Assembly (NCBI GenBank): GCA_010015745.1
Contig: ML978211.1
Location: 62,001-126,000, forward strand
Reading direction: 5' to 3'
Length of the DNA: 64,000 nucleotides
DNA from: Setomelanomma holmii
Taxonomy: Eukaryota > Ascomycota > Dothideomycetes > Pleosporales > Phaeosphaeriaceae
Position 1 is the first letter of the stretch. Every line of letters starts with the position of its first letter. Below the pieces are notes generated by a model that was given only the letters and a program-made list of their open reading frames with translations, had not been told where the DNA came from and ran no database searches. This document shows, one piece after another, positions 1 through 11,807 of this stretch. The translations under genes were made by a program, and so were the position numbers.

Positions 1-582
1 CGCTTCGGCACGAGGGATGCATATAGGTTAATGGGTTCAGTGTACTTGTACAGACGCATTTGGATCCGGGTAGTCGGCGGTCTGGTGTCGGGAAGGGATC
101 ATGCGCTTTTCTTGCATGTTCAGATACTCGTGCGAAACTGGTTCGGGCAGAATGGTTCGAGATTGGTGCGCGGGAGCTTTTGAGGAAATGCATACGTGTC
201 TCCAAGCTTATTCTCTCTTACGTGCTGCTTACACTTCTGTCGTGAACTTTAGCTTGCAACTGCTGCTCACTCGTACTTCTCGAGGCACAAAGAACGCCGC
301 TGACATAAAATCTCCACGTGCACTCTTATCCCAAGAAACAACGTGTTCGAGCCACAAGTTGACTCGGCGTTTAAGCATCCTAACCTCCGACGCTCTTTCT
401 TCCCGTCCCCAGAAACTCACCCCAGAAACATTTACCCATCTTCCACGTCCCGCCAATTGAACCCGCACGCGCACAGTCGCATCCGGTACCGTCGTCTTCT
501 CAACCTCTCACGACCAGCTTCATCGCAGCCCCGTCAGCGCACACCCACATCCAACCCAGCGCTAAGCGCAAACACATCCACC
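1..582. other. 5' flank of BET1
   Basis: No open frame here looks like a protein. The last 150 bases are C/A-rich and purine-poor, as in fungal 5' leaders just before a start codon, and probably include the BET1 promoter and leader. I see nothing else that can be supported. Confidence 0.4.
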
Positions 583-1315
583 ATGTCGAACCGGTACGCT
601 TACCTCTACACTTCCGGTGGACTAGAGTGCTGATATTGCCAACGATAGCTTTGGAAGATCAGATCCCCGCGACGATCTCTTCAGCACATACAACCGTAGC
701 GCCTCGCCCTCGAAATCCAAACAAACGCCGCGCTCGCCGTATGGAGGCGGGTACGGGTACGCCCCTGCCGAGTCGAATGGGCCGAGTTTTGGGGCGTATC
801 CTGGCGCTAGTTCGAATGGGACGCTATATCCTGGTGGTGGGAGCGTGGGGGGAGGGTCGGGCTATGGTGTAGGAAATGGAGATGCCCGGAAGGACGAGTT
901 GCCATTATACAGAAGTGCGACGCCGAATTCGCGAGGACAATATAGTGCGGCGGTGCTGGATGAATTGGAGAGTCAGAATGATAATGAGCATGTTGGTATG
1001 CTGACGAGTAAGGTTAAACAGCTCAAAGACGTACGTTTCCCGTTCCCTCCCCCTGTCTTTTACACCCGTGTCTCACGGTTAATGGGTCCCAGGACTGACA
1101 AGAACTAGTTGACGCATTTGATTGGCGACGAAATTCGTGACTCGACCGCCCTGACGGAGAAGATGAACGACCAGTTTGAAAACTCGAGACTGAAGTTGAG
1201 GGGTACGATGAATCGGATGTTGAGGATGGCGGAGAAGACGGGGGTTGGGTGGAGGGTGTGGTTGGGGTTCTTTGCCGCTGTTATACTGTTGTTTTGGTGG
1301 GTTTGGTTGAGATGA
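583..1315 (+). CDS. BET1: Bet1-type SNARE, ER-Golgi transport
   Basis: Three exons: 583-593, 649-1030 and 1109-1315, with introns starting GTACG and ending TAG, giving 199 residues. The first exon is only 11 bases. Residues 1-90 are Gly/Ser/Tyr-rich. A SNARE helix follows, starting near VLDELESQN and running through the second junction (KQLKD/LTHLIGDEI) to the KLRGTMNRM segment. A single C-terminal membrane anchor (WLGFFAAVILLFWWVWLR) ends the protein. This layout and the tail match yeast Bet1, the SNARE used for fusion of ER-derived COPII vesicles with the Golgi. The N-terminal part is longer than in yeast (142 residues there). The function is inferred from the family. Confidence 0.9.
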
Positions 1316-4300
1316 TGATCGAGGAGGAGTGAGGACAGGGCGCATTTGCATTTGGCGAGGTGTCTGGCGTTTGCTGTTCTGGATCATGAGTTAGAGGGTT
1401 TGGGAAGTGCATATGTGTAATCGAGTGTGGGTGTATAAAAGTACGTCATATGTCATATGGGAAGGCATGGTAGCAATATATTGATAACCAAGGTTCCAGC
1501 TGTGGAGCGATTCTGAGACGTCTGACATCAGTTGTCACTGTCAGCCATTCGTTCTTGTAGTGCTTCTGGCGGCACTTTTAACTAAGGCAAAGTATGTCGC
1601 GAGACTAGGGACCAGCCCGCATAACTTGATTAGAGAGGTAATTTCGGCTTCGTTCTGACATGGTCTCGCGCCTTCAAGCTTCCAACGCAATTATTCCTCA
1701 TCGATCTTCATCTTCTGGCGGCCGGCTCGTGCGCTCAGCTGAGAGGCCCACTGGTTGCGCGTCATGTGATGGAACACTTGATCTTTTGGACGTACACCTT
1801 GCAGACGGAGTGGGCCCAGCAAGGTAGGCCATGAAATGTAGGTGCTCAAATTCTGGATGTCCTGCCATCAACTAGGAATGCCAGGAGATTAGGCTGCTGT
1901 TCTCGGTATATATAGGCACACTCGACTAGTGCAAGCGAGATTTGGCGGAGAACAAGAGCAGACATGAAAATCGTTTCTCAATATTTTGGTGACGAGACAG
2001 AGGGAAGGCCGAGAGGGCATGTGGTTCTTCGCGGTCGTTCTAGATACGGTACGAGACCAAGTCGCGACGCGAACGTCGTAGCTTGTCTGGCGATTTTCGA
2101 TATTTGATTATTAGGGCTTGACGGTGGACGGATGGATGAAGACTTCTGCAACTAGCACGGCTTCTATACCACACTGAGCATGACTTTAGTGGCATGAGCA
2201 TAGGAAGAGCGCACTGCACAAGTTTTGCATATGATGCCATGGTACTCATTCTTGGTCAGGTCGAGAACCTGGCCAAAGGAAAGAAACATGTCCAGATTGA
2301 CAATAACTTTTTAACGTCGACATTAAAGACATGATGATTGCGAACGTGTGTTTGACAAGTCCTATAGAGAAGCTGATGACAGCAGGTCAAGGGGAGCTGC
2401 GTGTCGAAATTATATACTGATCATAGACAGGGGTTGGGAAGCACGTGATCCACTGCTCATAAAAGGTCGGAAGCACGCATTATTGCGAGCATCGTCTTCG
2501 TCAAAATTCGCCTAATCGTGGGTTGAGGTAGCTTCTTGACGCGACGAAGTGGTCATGAAACCGCCATTGGTCTTTTTGGGGAACAGCATGGGAAAGCCAG
2601 TTCCTATTGGCGAATGATTGAGAAATAGTTGGAAGAACGGTGTAATGACGCCAATCTCTATGGAACACATACATAGAATCGGTTGTGGGGAGGGGAAAGA
2701 ATGTTACGAGTTTGTAGGAAAATGTTCCAGTCATCGTGTATGTATTCATTTTTTTTGCTTTCCATCACACCAGTAAGAGCGCGACATGAGCGCGAAACTT
2801 CGATGCAAAGTCCATGTCGCAAAGAGGTGTACTTCCAGTAGAAGCGATATATGCTTCGTCGGGCGTCAGAAGTAAAAGTATGCTCTCAAGACCAACAATT
2901 CTTGACATGCTTCCTGCAAGTCTCGCGAACATCGTAGTTGTGCCTCTGCACTTTTTAACGTGTACACCTGAATACACTGGAGCTCGTCACAGAAATATAT
3001 AGTGCTTTGAAGATGAGCAGGCTCTCACATGTTACAGAACGAACATAACTTCGTAGACTCGTGAACTTCACGAGGAAGATGTGAGCCCTGTAGAATTGCA
3101 CGGAGGGACTGTAAATTATACTTCTTCTCCGACGAGCGAGCGTCATGACACACTCCGACGACTACAAGCATATCGACCATGATATGAAGCTCGAAATAGT
3201 CTGATAGTCCTGGTCTTCGGACTATTCATGGCTGTGGCAATCATTTCGCCTATGATTCTGCTGAATGCGACACATTTTCAACTATGCAACGACAAGTGCT
3301 CACATGTCCGTTTCCTCTTTGAGTTTCCAAGTCAAGCCCGACCTTCGACGTAAGTAGGGAGATTGGAGAACACGGCAGTGGAGGAAGTATTCATGCTCTT
3401 CCGCCGGTAGCGGGCAGTTATGGATACTTCGTCAGGAGAATTAGTGGGCCGAACATGTGTGAACTCAAAGGCTTGAGAACCATCACATGGCATAGCCGTC
3501 ATCCAATTCTCGAGACATATGCTCGTCTGCATGTACTTGGTTGTAGAGACTCGAACGAGCGAGAAATAAGTTCGTACTGCGATACTACCACATGTCCAGG
3601 CTCTACCTGTACTTTGGTCCGTACGCACGATGTCCGCATGAGAATCCCAATAGCATATCAAGAGATTGCTCAGCTCCATAGAAGTCATGAAAAGTAGTGC
3701 GTGAATTTGGACAAGGTTTTCACCTGCGAAAGAACAGGATTGTTGGAGAAGAATGAGTCGTTGGAAGGAGGGGATCTTATACTTCCTCGTGCAGCTCTGC
3801 CGAACATAAGAGAGAACGATCTTGAACTCCAACTTACAAGTGCAAGCACGCCCAGAATCATAGGGAGGTCAATGTCTCTCTTGTAAGATACGCAAAGTAC
3901 TCCCATCACGCCAAGTGTCCACCACTCTGAGCTAGTTGGATAGTGTGAATAATCGCAACTTAGGAAGAACGTGAATAAAATCGCCTGACCGAATATCTCT
4001 CGGTCCAGCCGAATAACTCTTGCCTTCCGATACGGCTCTGTCGCTTCAGGATCTTAACGAATCAGAGCTTTCGTGTCTCAGTTGGTTTTAAGCTTGATCT
4101 CAGTGCAGTCATTTCGAGGAACCGAGGAGAGTCCACACACATAGCTCTAGCCACGAGTGTCTTTTGGTACTTTTCAATTAGTGCCGCAAACGTCAACCGT
4201 CATTGCACAAAAGCAAACCAAGTTTCGAAACAAGCCGACGACTCGCACATATGGGTTCGTTTGCTCCTCGACTTAGACCCGGAGGTCGTAGCATTGACGA

Positions 4301-6174
4301 CAATGCATACGGAAGGAAGGTGACTCTTATACCTAGTCCTGAGCTCATGAGATTGTGAGCTTGATCTTTTTGCCAATCATTCCATGTCAATGACCATTTG
4401 CGTTCTGAACGAAGTCGCCCCGTAAAACAGAGCGTTCAGACATTACTTGGCCCATCTTTCTTTAGGGAGCGACTTTGTTCGGACTTCAACACATCGTCGA
4501 CCGCGCTGATTCCAAAAGTCACTCGAGGTCAGAGGGCAAAGTCCTATGTATTGGCCTCTAACTCCTTTCGGAGGTGAAGCAAGTATAATTATGTCCAGGA
4601 AGACAGGTAATACCGCGACTTGAAAGCAATTATAGTACTCGCAAGGCGGTCAAGATTCATAGTTTTTTACCAGAATGCTCTTGGTTGTAGCTTCAAGAGG
4701 GTGGTCGTGAAAGAGCATAAAAATGTCAGGGCACGCTTTTGGTCCATTCTCCACATGGCCATGTACACCAGATACGCAAAAGCGTCCGGCCAATAGAGCC
4801 ATGCAGTGTGATTTCCTGAACCGAGTACCAACCTCATGTGTTGCTTTGTCACGAGTTCTAATATTCCCGCCAATGAGCGACGCTCATGGACGCATATACC
4901 ATACGTTTTTGACAACACGGAGGAAAGTGGTGATGTGCTGAAAGGTATCGGCGGAAACGGAGATTGTTACATAGAGACCTGGTATCGTGAAGAACAACAT
5001 GTCACCATTGCTGGTAATCTTCTTGTTGCTTCTGAGCCAGCAAAAAAAGCGGCACCGACCATGACCGGTTCTCGTGTCGATTTGCAAATTCCTTAGATTT
5101 CTCCTGGCGTGATCGCATAGCGATGCCACGATGCGACTTTGCAGTGACACTTCCAGACAATGAAGGATGTAGAAGGCTCAGAAGGACATTACGTGTATTC
5201 CGCATTATTTCAGCGTGAAAAAATGCTCTATGGTCGGAGACTACTATGTTCTCGCAGAGCAGGCTCGCCAGGGAGCCATAGTCGTTGGGTTTAGGCGGAG
5301 GAAGAGGGAAGTGATGTCCAAGGAAGCAGTCCCCGATCGAAACATTCATAGCCCCCCTTTAGAACGCAGGGACCGCATGATTCGTTCGGACTGTGGTTTC
5401 CGTGGACGGACAACGCCACACATAGATCCAACCAATTGTGAATTGAATACGTCCACACTGCATGGTACCGGACACCATCGCATTCGAAAGCAGTAATGCT
5501 GATATATGAAAGGTTCAGTCATCGAGAAAGTTTTCACCCATTCTGATTGTGGGTATGCATAGAGAAAAAGCACGTATGCTCTTCCCCGGGCGGTTTCGAA
5601 AGAAAGGGACAGACACATGTGAGGATGGTTGGCCAAATTTTGGAGAAAGTGGGGAGGAATTGGTGACACAGGAGGGTAAAAGGGAGGACATAACACTTGC
5701 ATAGGCACAAGACAAGGCTTATGCTTGCATGAGGTGAGAACGCAAACATGCTTCGAAATGATAGAAATTTGGTATATTGCTTACTGAATGCAGAATCTTA
5801 CAGCACTCCTATCGGTGAGTAAGGTGGCGGGGTGTGAGTTGTGGTGCTGTACTTCGTGCCTGTGACTGTCCTTTCCCATTCTGAACGCCTTAGAACCCGC
5901 CCTCTGTGCGTGTCAGATCCGAACGAAAGCCTATGCAAATAAGCCAGAAAAGACGAAAGAGGCATACCGAAAATATATCCTTCCAAGTGTAGAGCCCGAA
6001 GATGTCTTGTAGCCTGGCGTATCTATTGTTGTAGCGCCTTCTGCTTCGCCAGCTGCACCAAAGCCATGCAACGAACGTTTAAACCCCGTAGCGTCGACAG
6101 CTACAGCTTGATCGAGATGCATGTTTGCTGTGTAATATCCAGTCCGTAGTCGTATTGGCTTTTCGGTGAACTCT
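1316..6174. other. Gene-poor stretch
   Basis: Nearly 5 kb without a recognisable gene. Open frames are short, overlap on both strands and match no family I know. The longest is the 166-codon frame at 3332-3832 (listed separately). Minus-strand frames at 4667-4918, 4884-5150 and 5002-5349 contain hydrophobic patches but I could not join them by good splice sites. I see no intact transposon, terminal repeat or RNA gene. The 3' trailers of BET1 and SNRNP27 lie at its ends. Confidence 0.5.
3332..3832 (-). CDS. Hypothetical ORF, doubtful
   Basis: This 166-codon minus-strand frame is the longest in the gene-poor stretch. It has no recognised domain, signal peptide or clear membrane span. Possible splice sites nearby (a GTAAGT near 3838 and a pyrimidine-rich CAG near 3722, both on the minus strand) hint that part could belong to a spliced gene. 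I could not build a consistent model. It may be a chance frame. Confidence 0.18.
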   Translation of the reverse strand: MEFKIVLSYVRQSCTRKYKIPSFQRLILLQQSCSFAGENLVQIHALLFMTSMELSNLLICYWDSHADIVRTDQSTGRAWTCGSIAVRTYFSLVRVSTTKYMQTSICLENWMTAMPCDGSQAFEFTHVRPTNSPDEVSITARYRRKSMNTSSTAVFSNLPTYVEGRA

Positions 6175-6804
6175 TCAACCTCTGCCTGGCGACAGCGGCC
6201 TGTTGAATCCACCCTGCCTGTTCATGTACTGTCTCGCCTCCATCTGCTTATCCTTCCTGACTCCATAATTCTTATCATTCCCCGGCACCTTTGTGTTTTT
6301 CGTTGACTTGAATCCTGCAAATCCCATCATCTTCTTCATCTGCCACGTCTCCTCGTCCATGTCCTCAGGCTTCTGCGCATCCTCCTTCATCTCGACATCT
6401 GGCGACTCTTCTTTCTTAACGATGTCGCGCGGCGCAGACGGTGCCTTTACAGGACCACCACGTGGTGCGAAGTCAGATCTGCGGGGCGCACTGGGTGCTG
6501 ATGCGCCACCTCGTGGACCTCGTGGTGCGTCACGCCGACGGTCGTCGCGGTTGTTGTCGCGGTCGTCTCCTCGACCTCGTCCGCGGGGCTCACGCGGGCC
6601 GTTTCTGTCGCGATCATCTCTGCGGATAGGCGAGCGTGATCTGTAGCGATTGTTGTCGCTGCGCCGGCCGCCGCGCTCTCTTCTCGGGCTGCGCGAGCGG
6701 TTGCGACGGTCGGTGGGTGTGCCTCCTCTTTTGCGGTCTTCTCGTGGCTCGCGGCGGCTATTTCGCTCGCGATGGCGATCGCGCGGTCGCTCGTTATCCG
6801 ACAT
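6175..6804 (-). CDS. SNRNP27: U4/U6.U5 tri-snRNP 27 kDa protein
   Basis: Single-exon gene of 209 residues. Residues 1-110 are an Arg/Ser/Asp-rich RS-like domain with RSRSP repeats. Residues 155-209 are the conserved C-terminal block of the SNRNP27 family: MKKMMGFAGF, then a STKN-x-KVPGNDKNYGVRK stretch and RQYMNRQGGFNRPL near the end. In the family this protein is part of the U4/U6.U5 tri-snRNP and acts in the nucleus during spliceosome activation. A frame open 22 codons further upstream exists. The start chosen, MSDNERPRDR, is the one from which the RS domain begins. Identification rests on the near-invariant C-terminus and is secure. Confidence 0.93.
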   Translation of the reverse strand: MSDNERPRDRHRERNSRREPREDRKRGGTPTDRRNRSRSPRRERGGRRSDNNRYRSRSPIRRDDRDRNGPREPRGRGRGDDRDNNRDDRRRDAPRGPRGGASAPSAPRRSDFAPRGGPVKAPSAPRDIVKKEESPDVEMKEDAQKPEDMDEETWQMKKMMGFAGFKSTKNTKVPGNDKNYGVRKDKQMEARQYMNRQGGFNRPLSPGRG

Positions 6805-7285
6805 TGTGGTTTGTAGATTGCAAAGGCGTGGGTTGCTTGGATGAGATGTGCAAGTGCGATGCTTGGGCAATTATGTGCCAAGAGATATGACGCTAGGCTG
6901 AACCTGCCCAATAGGGAAAGTTCTTCTGTGGGGTCGATTACGGAAAACACTAAGAAGGTATGCTCTCAAAACATACGAGCTCCTTCGTAGGGCACATTGC
7001 GTAAAGTGGAGCATTCCGATGTCTTCAACTGCTAGCGCGACATGTTTTTACTCTTACAAGTCATCATGCTTTGATGTTTCATTGCTATCCATTCGCTTCG
7101 CACTTCATCGTGAAGTGCAGGTAGCTCTTCGAAGCGGAAACCACCGTAGCGCCAGATGCACTCGTTCTCGCCACCAAACGTTTAGCAACGCCGACCATGC
7201 GGGGTATATCCAGACCATCTGTGAAGTGAACTTCAATCTTCGTCTCGTAGCAACGTAATCAATCAAATAGATGTGCGCTTCTTGC
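6805..7285. other. Intergenic: SNRNP27 promoter, ELP5 trailer
   Basis: Lies upstream of SNRNP27 and downstream of ELP5, both on the minus strand. No gene or repeat seen. Frames here are short continuations of antisense frames. Confidence 0.4.
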
Positions 7286-8587
7286 TCAGATCTCGTCCTC
7301 CTCCTCGTCAAAGTCATCCTCACTGCCCATGTCGTACAGAATGCGACCTCCCTCACCGCCCTCGCCTTTTTGGGCGTCAAAGTATGGAAGAACGACACCC
7401 TCGCGAGCTTGCTTCTGTTTGTCGGTGAGACCAAGGTTGAACGTCGACTCGATCTCGTTGGCGGCAGCTTGTACCATTCCGAGAACTTCTTGGCTGCCGT
7501 AGGCTGGGACCATGTCGAGGAGCGTGACGAACTCTTGCTTCAAGATGCCATAGGGCAGGCCGCCGGTCGGTACGCTATAGTCGGAGTGACGCGCTGTGCG
7601 GAGGAAGTATGTTTCGCTCTCTGGTCGGCCAGACTTGCGTCGGAATTCAGCCTCAAGAACGACACCGCGGTGGTCGTTAGCGTCGAGGCACTGAACGATG
7701 CCTTCAGCACCTTGAAGGAGGCCGTGAGTTGGCTCAGGGAGGCTGCGCTCTTTGGCAGCCTTGGCGGCAAGGACGTGCGCGAATGACTTGCATGTGATGA
7801 CTGATGTGGCCATGTACTTAATGAGGTCGAGTGGCTGAGGAGCGTACGCGTTTCTGGGATCTTGCTCTGGGAACATGTCCTGATGGTAGACGCCGACAAG
7901 GGTGGAGGCGAACTTTCCAGCAACCAGATTGAAGATGGCGCTCATGTCAATGCCCTCAACGTTGAGCAGCTCATAAAGAGAGTCGACCACAACAAGGCTC
8001 TCTTTGGCATCGTTCATGGCTTTCTGAAGGTCCTGCATGATCTGCTCGCCGCTGGACTGACCATGCGCGGGGACGCTGCGCACTGCAGAATGGAATCGTG
8101 TGGACTCGAAGGAGATCACTACGACGTTGACGTTGCGTGACAGCGCGCGGCGGACAAGCTCGCCCACGACCGGCATGGCGCGCTGATTGAGATCATCGAG
8201 GATGAGGGTGAAGGGCGATGCATTTGTCCGAATGTTGAGAACTCGTGACATGAGATGTACATAGTGACGCTGATGCTGGGCGAGGTTGAGAGGTGCCATA
8301 GCGTCTCGAACTGAGCGAGCTTCGAGCTTGCGCTTGCGCTTGTGAATGCCACCGCGGGTGTGGAAGTTGTCTTTCTTGATCCAGCAGCCGCGCTGTCCGT
8401 TAGGGTCGATCGGCCTCTTCTTGGATGAGGAGGAACTCTTAATGGGTGCACCCAGTTGGTCTTCGCGCAAGTCGATGAGCCACTCGGGCAGGGGGCCACC
8501 GTTGGGCAGGAGACGATGGAGGAGCTCTGGAGTTCGAATTGCCCCGTCACAATCAAAGTAGGCGAGTTGGGACTGACTGAAGGTCAT
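7286..8587 (-). CDS. ELP5: Elongator complex protein 5
   Basis: Uninterrupted 433-residue frame. The central part carries a RecA-like fold signature (SPFTLILDDLNQRAMPVV, then VNVVVISFES and ESLVVVDSLYEL) without a Walker A motif. The extreme C-terminus is the Elp5/Iki1 hallmark: VLPYFDAQKG, a short Gly-rich link, RILYDMGSEDDFD and a Glu/Asp-rich tail. Elp5 forms a hexameric ring with Elp4 and Elp6. This ring is the Elongator subcomplex needed for modification of wobble uridines in tRNA. The RKRKLEAR basic patch near residue 85 is unusual only in detail. The start, MTFSQSQLAY, is the first ATG. Confidence 0.9.
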   Translation of the reverse strand: MTFSQSQLAYFDCDGAIRTPELLHRLLPNGGPLPEWLIDLREDQLGAPIKSSSSSKKRPIDPNGQRGCWIKKDNFHTRGGIHKRKRKLEARSVRDAMAPLNLAQHQRHYVHLMSRVLNIRTNASPFTLILDDLNQRAMPVVGELVRRALSRNVNVVVISFESTRFHSAVRSVPAHGQSSGEQIMQDLQKAMNDAKESLVVVDSLYELLNVEGIDMSAIFNLVAGKFASTLVGVYHQDMFPEQDPRNAYAPQPLDLIKYMATSVITCKSFAHVLAAKAAKERSLPEPTHGLLQGAEGIVQCLDANDHRGVVLEAEFRRKSGRPESETYFLRTARHSDYSVPTGGLPYGILKQEFVTLLDMVPAYGSQEVLGMVQAAANEIESTFNLGLTDKQKQAREGVVLPYFDAQKGEGGEGGRILYDMGSEDDFDEEEDEI

Positions 8588-9191
8588 GATTAGTAAATAT
8601 TAGTGTGTCTTGTTGACAGTGTCGTGGTCTGTAAGAATCGAAGGTCGTATGAAATTGGCAAGAAGAGTAAGCTTGAAGGAAGAGTGTGGGAGTGAGAATT
8701 TCTGCTGAGGTGCAGCCAAGACAGTAGGAAAGCTGAGAGGCTGGGGAAGAAAAATGGTGGCTGGAAGTGGCAGGTAGAGCTTGAGAGGTGGCCGTAAGGC
8801 AGACGTACCTCTGATCAGTCCAGGTGAAGGAGACGTCTTTTGATCCTGCACCGCTCACAGTGACTCAGCGAGTTAAAGTGGAAATGTGATTTGAATAACC
8901 ATCGCTCATCGTATATACGAAAGATTTAGAGTGGTTTTAATCTCTAAGGATTTACAATGATTATGGACATATACGTTTATCACACAGGTTGGCGAGGTGA
9001 GTGATGAATGCTCGACTCAATTTGTGACTGCCACTAGTGCGGATCCGGCTAGCTCCTCACGAACTTGGGTAAGTGCTCTGCCATCCCTTCCAACCAACGT
9101 CGCGCAACGTAGGGCAGGGTGCGAGGAGCCATCTAAAACACATCTACTGTATCAAGGACGCGATGAATGAGGCCCATAAGTTTCCGCCAAT
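8588..9191. other. Divergent intergenic region, ELP5 and SDR
   Basis: Separates the divergently read ELP5 and dehydrogenase genes and should hold both promoters. Pyrimidine-rich on the ELP5-coding strand just upstream of its start. No gene recognised. Confidence 0.4.
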
Positions 9192-10513
9192 ATGACAAGC
9201 AGCGCGCCGACATCGTCGAAGCCGCCAAGGCCACGATCCCCGCACTTCCCACCGCACAATGCTCCACGCGTATGGTTCATCACGCGAGGCGTATCACCTA
9301 TAGCCATTGCATTAGCAAGGCAGGTCCTTGAACATGGCGACTATGTCGTCGCGGGAGTGATGCCAATTGAGTTTGAGAAAAGAGAAGGTCAAAGTGAAGA
9401 CTTTCGAAGTTTCCTCGAGGACGTCAAGAGGACGGAACGATGGCGCGAACGTCTGAGAGTGGTCGGCTTGGATGCAAGAGTCGTGGGTCAGTGTCAAGCA
9501 GCCGTAGCTGAGGCGGTTGAGGCGTTTGGTCGTATTGATGTGGTACTGTGTGCGGCCAGCGAAGGTGAGATAAATCCATGCTTCCAAAATGACGAAGCTA
9601 ATAAGAATGCTGTGCAGCTGTCATTGGTGCCGTCGAGGAGCTGGCTCAGAGTAACCGGACCATAAGTTTGGTGGATGAGATTTTTGAGATCAATTTTTTC
9701 GCCAACGTGAACATCATCAAAGCCATCCTGCCGGTCATGAGGGACAGGAAGAATGGCCACATGATTGTCATAACAGGCATCAGTAAGGCACTTGTCAGAT
9801 CATCGAGATATCATGCTCACCAAACACAGCTGGTCATCTCGGGACTCCAGGTCTCAGCATGTATTGCTCTTCCCAATGGGCAATCGAAGGCTATTGTGAC
9901 GTACAACTTCCCTACCAATCCCTGAGATCAATTCTAAAAAGTCTAACAGAGTCTTGCCTACGAAATCGCCCCATTCAACGTCAAGATGTCCATAATACAA
10001 GCTAACATGGAAGTCAACGTTCTGACCAATCGCATAACCTCCGTCCCACCCATGGCCGAGTACCTCCAAGAAGAAAATCCAGCACCACTCGCACGCGAAA
10101 TCTTCTCTGGCCTTCTTGACAAGCTGGAGCGTATCGAAAATCCGCGCCCGGGATTCGATGCAAGATCACCTGATAGCGAGTCTGCCACGAGCCCAGATGC
10201 ATTCATGAGCGAGCCGACGATGGGCGACTTGCTTAGTTCCGACACAGTCACTTCGTTGTATGCGCCGCTGCCGCCGGGGCTCAAGAGCTCGCTGATTGCG
10301 GAGACGGTGCATGCTTTGACGGCAATTGGTGGACATGACAATCCGCCTGCACGGCATATCGTCGGATCGGAGGGTGTGACAGCAGTCAAAGAGAAGCTTA
10401 AGACTACGAGTGAGGAGCTAGAGGATTTCATTGAGGTCAGTGGCGCGGTGGACATAGGGAAGGTGGAGTATGATCCTTCTGCGTCTCTGGGGTTTGATCA
10501 GGGTATGTTGTAA
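9192..10513 (+). CDS. Short-chain dehydrogenase-like, degenerate motifs
   Basis: Four exons: 9192-9564, 9606-9782, 9830-9900 and 9950-10513, all joining in phase, 394 residues. Introns are 41-49 bases. The fold is that of an SDR Rossmann protein: RVWFITRGVSPIAIALARQV at the dinucleotide site, a VGLDAR acidic turn, GRIDVVLCAAS, NFFANVNIIKAILPVMR, and TGHLGTPGLSMYCSSQWAIEG around the active site. Two key features are off: the TGxxxGxG loop reads TRGVSPIA, and the catalytic YxxxK reads YCSSQ, so the lysine is Gln. The 120-residue C-terminal extension after NMEVNVLTN is typical of a fungal SDR subgroup. Enzyme activity is uncertain; it may be a non-catalytic or atypical member. Confidence 0.85.
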
Positions 10514-10679
10514 GGAAACGTCTGTTGCATGCTTCCCATACTGCCCCTACGGTAGCCAAAAGCAGGTCTCAAGTACCAACAAGGCCTGGCTAGACTATGC
10601 TGACCTCACGCACAATGAGCGTAGCCCACCTTCCCATTTGCCGACGCATTATCCTCGCGTTCTTGTGTCAATGACGCTC

Positions 10680-11354
10680 TCAAGTCGCCCCACAAGTTCT
10701 CACCAGCCCCAGATTATCGTGGATCAGGAACCTCCCATCACACCCATCTCGTTCACAGAAGCATCTCGGCGCCTCCCCCCATTCAGTCTCATACACACAG
10801 CGACCAAGCTCACCCCAATCATCTCTATCCCTCGTCGCGCGGTACGTGATCTCCTCGTCCATCTCCATTGTCGATAGGCCCGCAAGTGCACGAGCCTGGC
10901 GCGCTTCGATGAGTTGTCGGTCTCCCATGTTAATGTATGCATGCCCCCTGCGAAGTCTCAGGTTGTTGTGTCTTGGACGTGAGCGCCGTGATGATCGGCC
11001 TCCGAAGAAAGCATCAGCAAAGGCGTAGGCAGAGGACGACAGGTATCGGCGTGACCGCCCTTCTGTGAAGTTGTCGTATGCATCGCCGTGCCGGACTGGG
11101 TTTTCTGGAGGTCTTGCTAGAGTTGGGGCGGTGTACGCGCCGTATGAAGCCTCTGTTGGAACACTCAGTCGAAGGGTTGGTGAATGGACGGCGAGCCTCG
11201 AGTCGATCATCCTCGCACTCGTTGTGGCGGCCGCTTGCCTCTGTAGTTGCAGCTGATAATGCGCGCGGCTCGCGGCGATGGCATCGGCGTTTCTGAGAGT
11301 TGGCATCAGCATAGAGGATCCGGCGTCGTTCATGTTGATGTCCTGCGTGCTCAT
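10680..11354 (-). CDS. Orphan protein, tandem paralogue A
   Basis: Uninterrupted 224-residue frame starting MSTQDINMND. No known domain. Residues 1-45 are Ala/Gln-rich and 90-135 are Arg-rich and probably disordered. Residues 148-184 contain a motif shared with the next gene on the same strand: the string RQARALAGL, then DEEIT about eight residues on and WGELG nine residues later. The C-terminal 40 residues add cysteines at 186, 198, 200, 205 and 221, possibly a small metal site. The frame is strongly open and the paralogy argues that it is coding. Function unknown. Confidence 0.62.
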   Translation of the reverse strand: MSTQDINMNDAGSSMLMPTLRNADAIAASRAHYQLQLQRQAAATTSARMIDSRLAVHSPTLRLSVPTEASYGAYTAPTLARPPENPVRHGDAYDNFTEGRSRRYLSSSAYAFADAFFGGRSSRRSRPRHNNLRLRRGHAYINMGDRQLIEARQARALAGLSTMEMDEEITYRATRDRDDWGELGRCVYETEWGEAPRCFCERDGCDGRFLIHDNLGLVRTCGAT

Positions 11355-11807
11355 GTCTGTGTGTGTGCGTGTGGGAAGAGCAGATGAGATCCAGTAGTTG
11401 TATCTTGATGAGAAGTTTTTTTGAGGACTTCTTGGGATTTATCAACGAATATTGACTGTGCCAAAGACCCTTGCCAGACCTCTAAAGCATCTCAACAGGT
11501 TCCCGTTATCTAGCGTTCCATACTCGAGCACTTGGATACTTGGTCTTTCCCAAAGCCATGTCACCGAGATCATGTGTCGACACTTGCGAAGTTGGGTCGT
11601 CCGAGAGCCGGATCCAAAACAATCGCCCATCTAACAGTGGTCTCTGTCCACCGATCCGAGTGAAATCATGTTTCTTTTGAGAGTTAAAACTGGATGTTGA
11701 GGAAGCCTGAGGAGTCTAGGGAATTAGCGAGCCATTTATATCTAGCACAGTATTGAGCTTACAATGCTCGCTCGCTCAATTCTGCTGACACAAGCCACAG
11801 ATGGCAG
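11355..11807. other. Spacer between the two paralogues
   Basis: Contains the likely promoter of paralogue A, with a C/A-rich leader just upstream of 11354, and the trailer of paralogue B. No gene seen. Confidence 0.4.

Noticed and set aside
4..15. TTCGGCACGAGG, same as part of an EcoRI cDNA-cloning adaptor
   Set aside because: A 12-base match at the start of genomic-looking DNA is suggestive of vector, but the flanking sequence is not a poly-A or vector sequence and introns downstream show it is genomic. Most likely chance.
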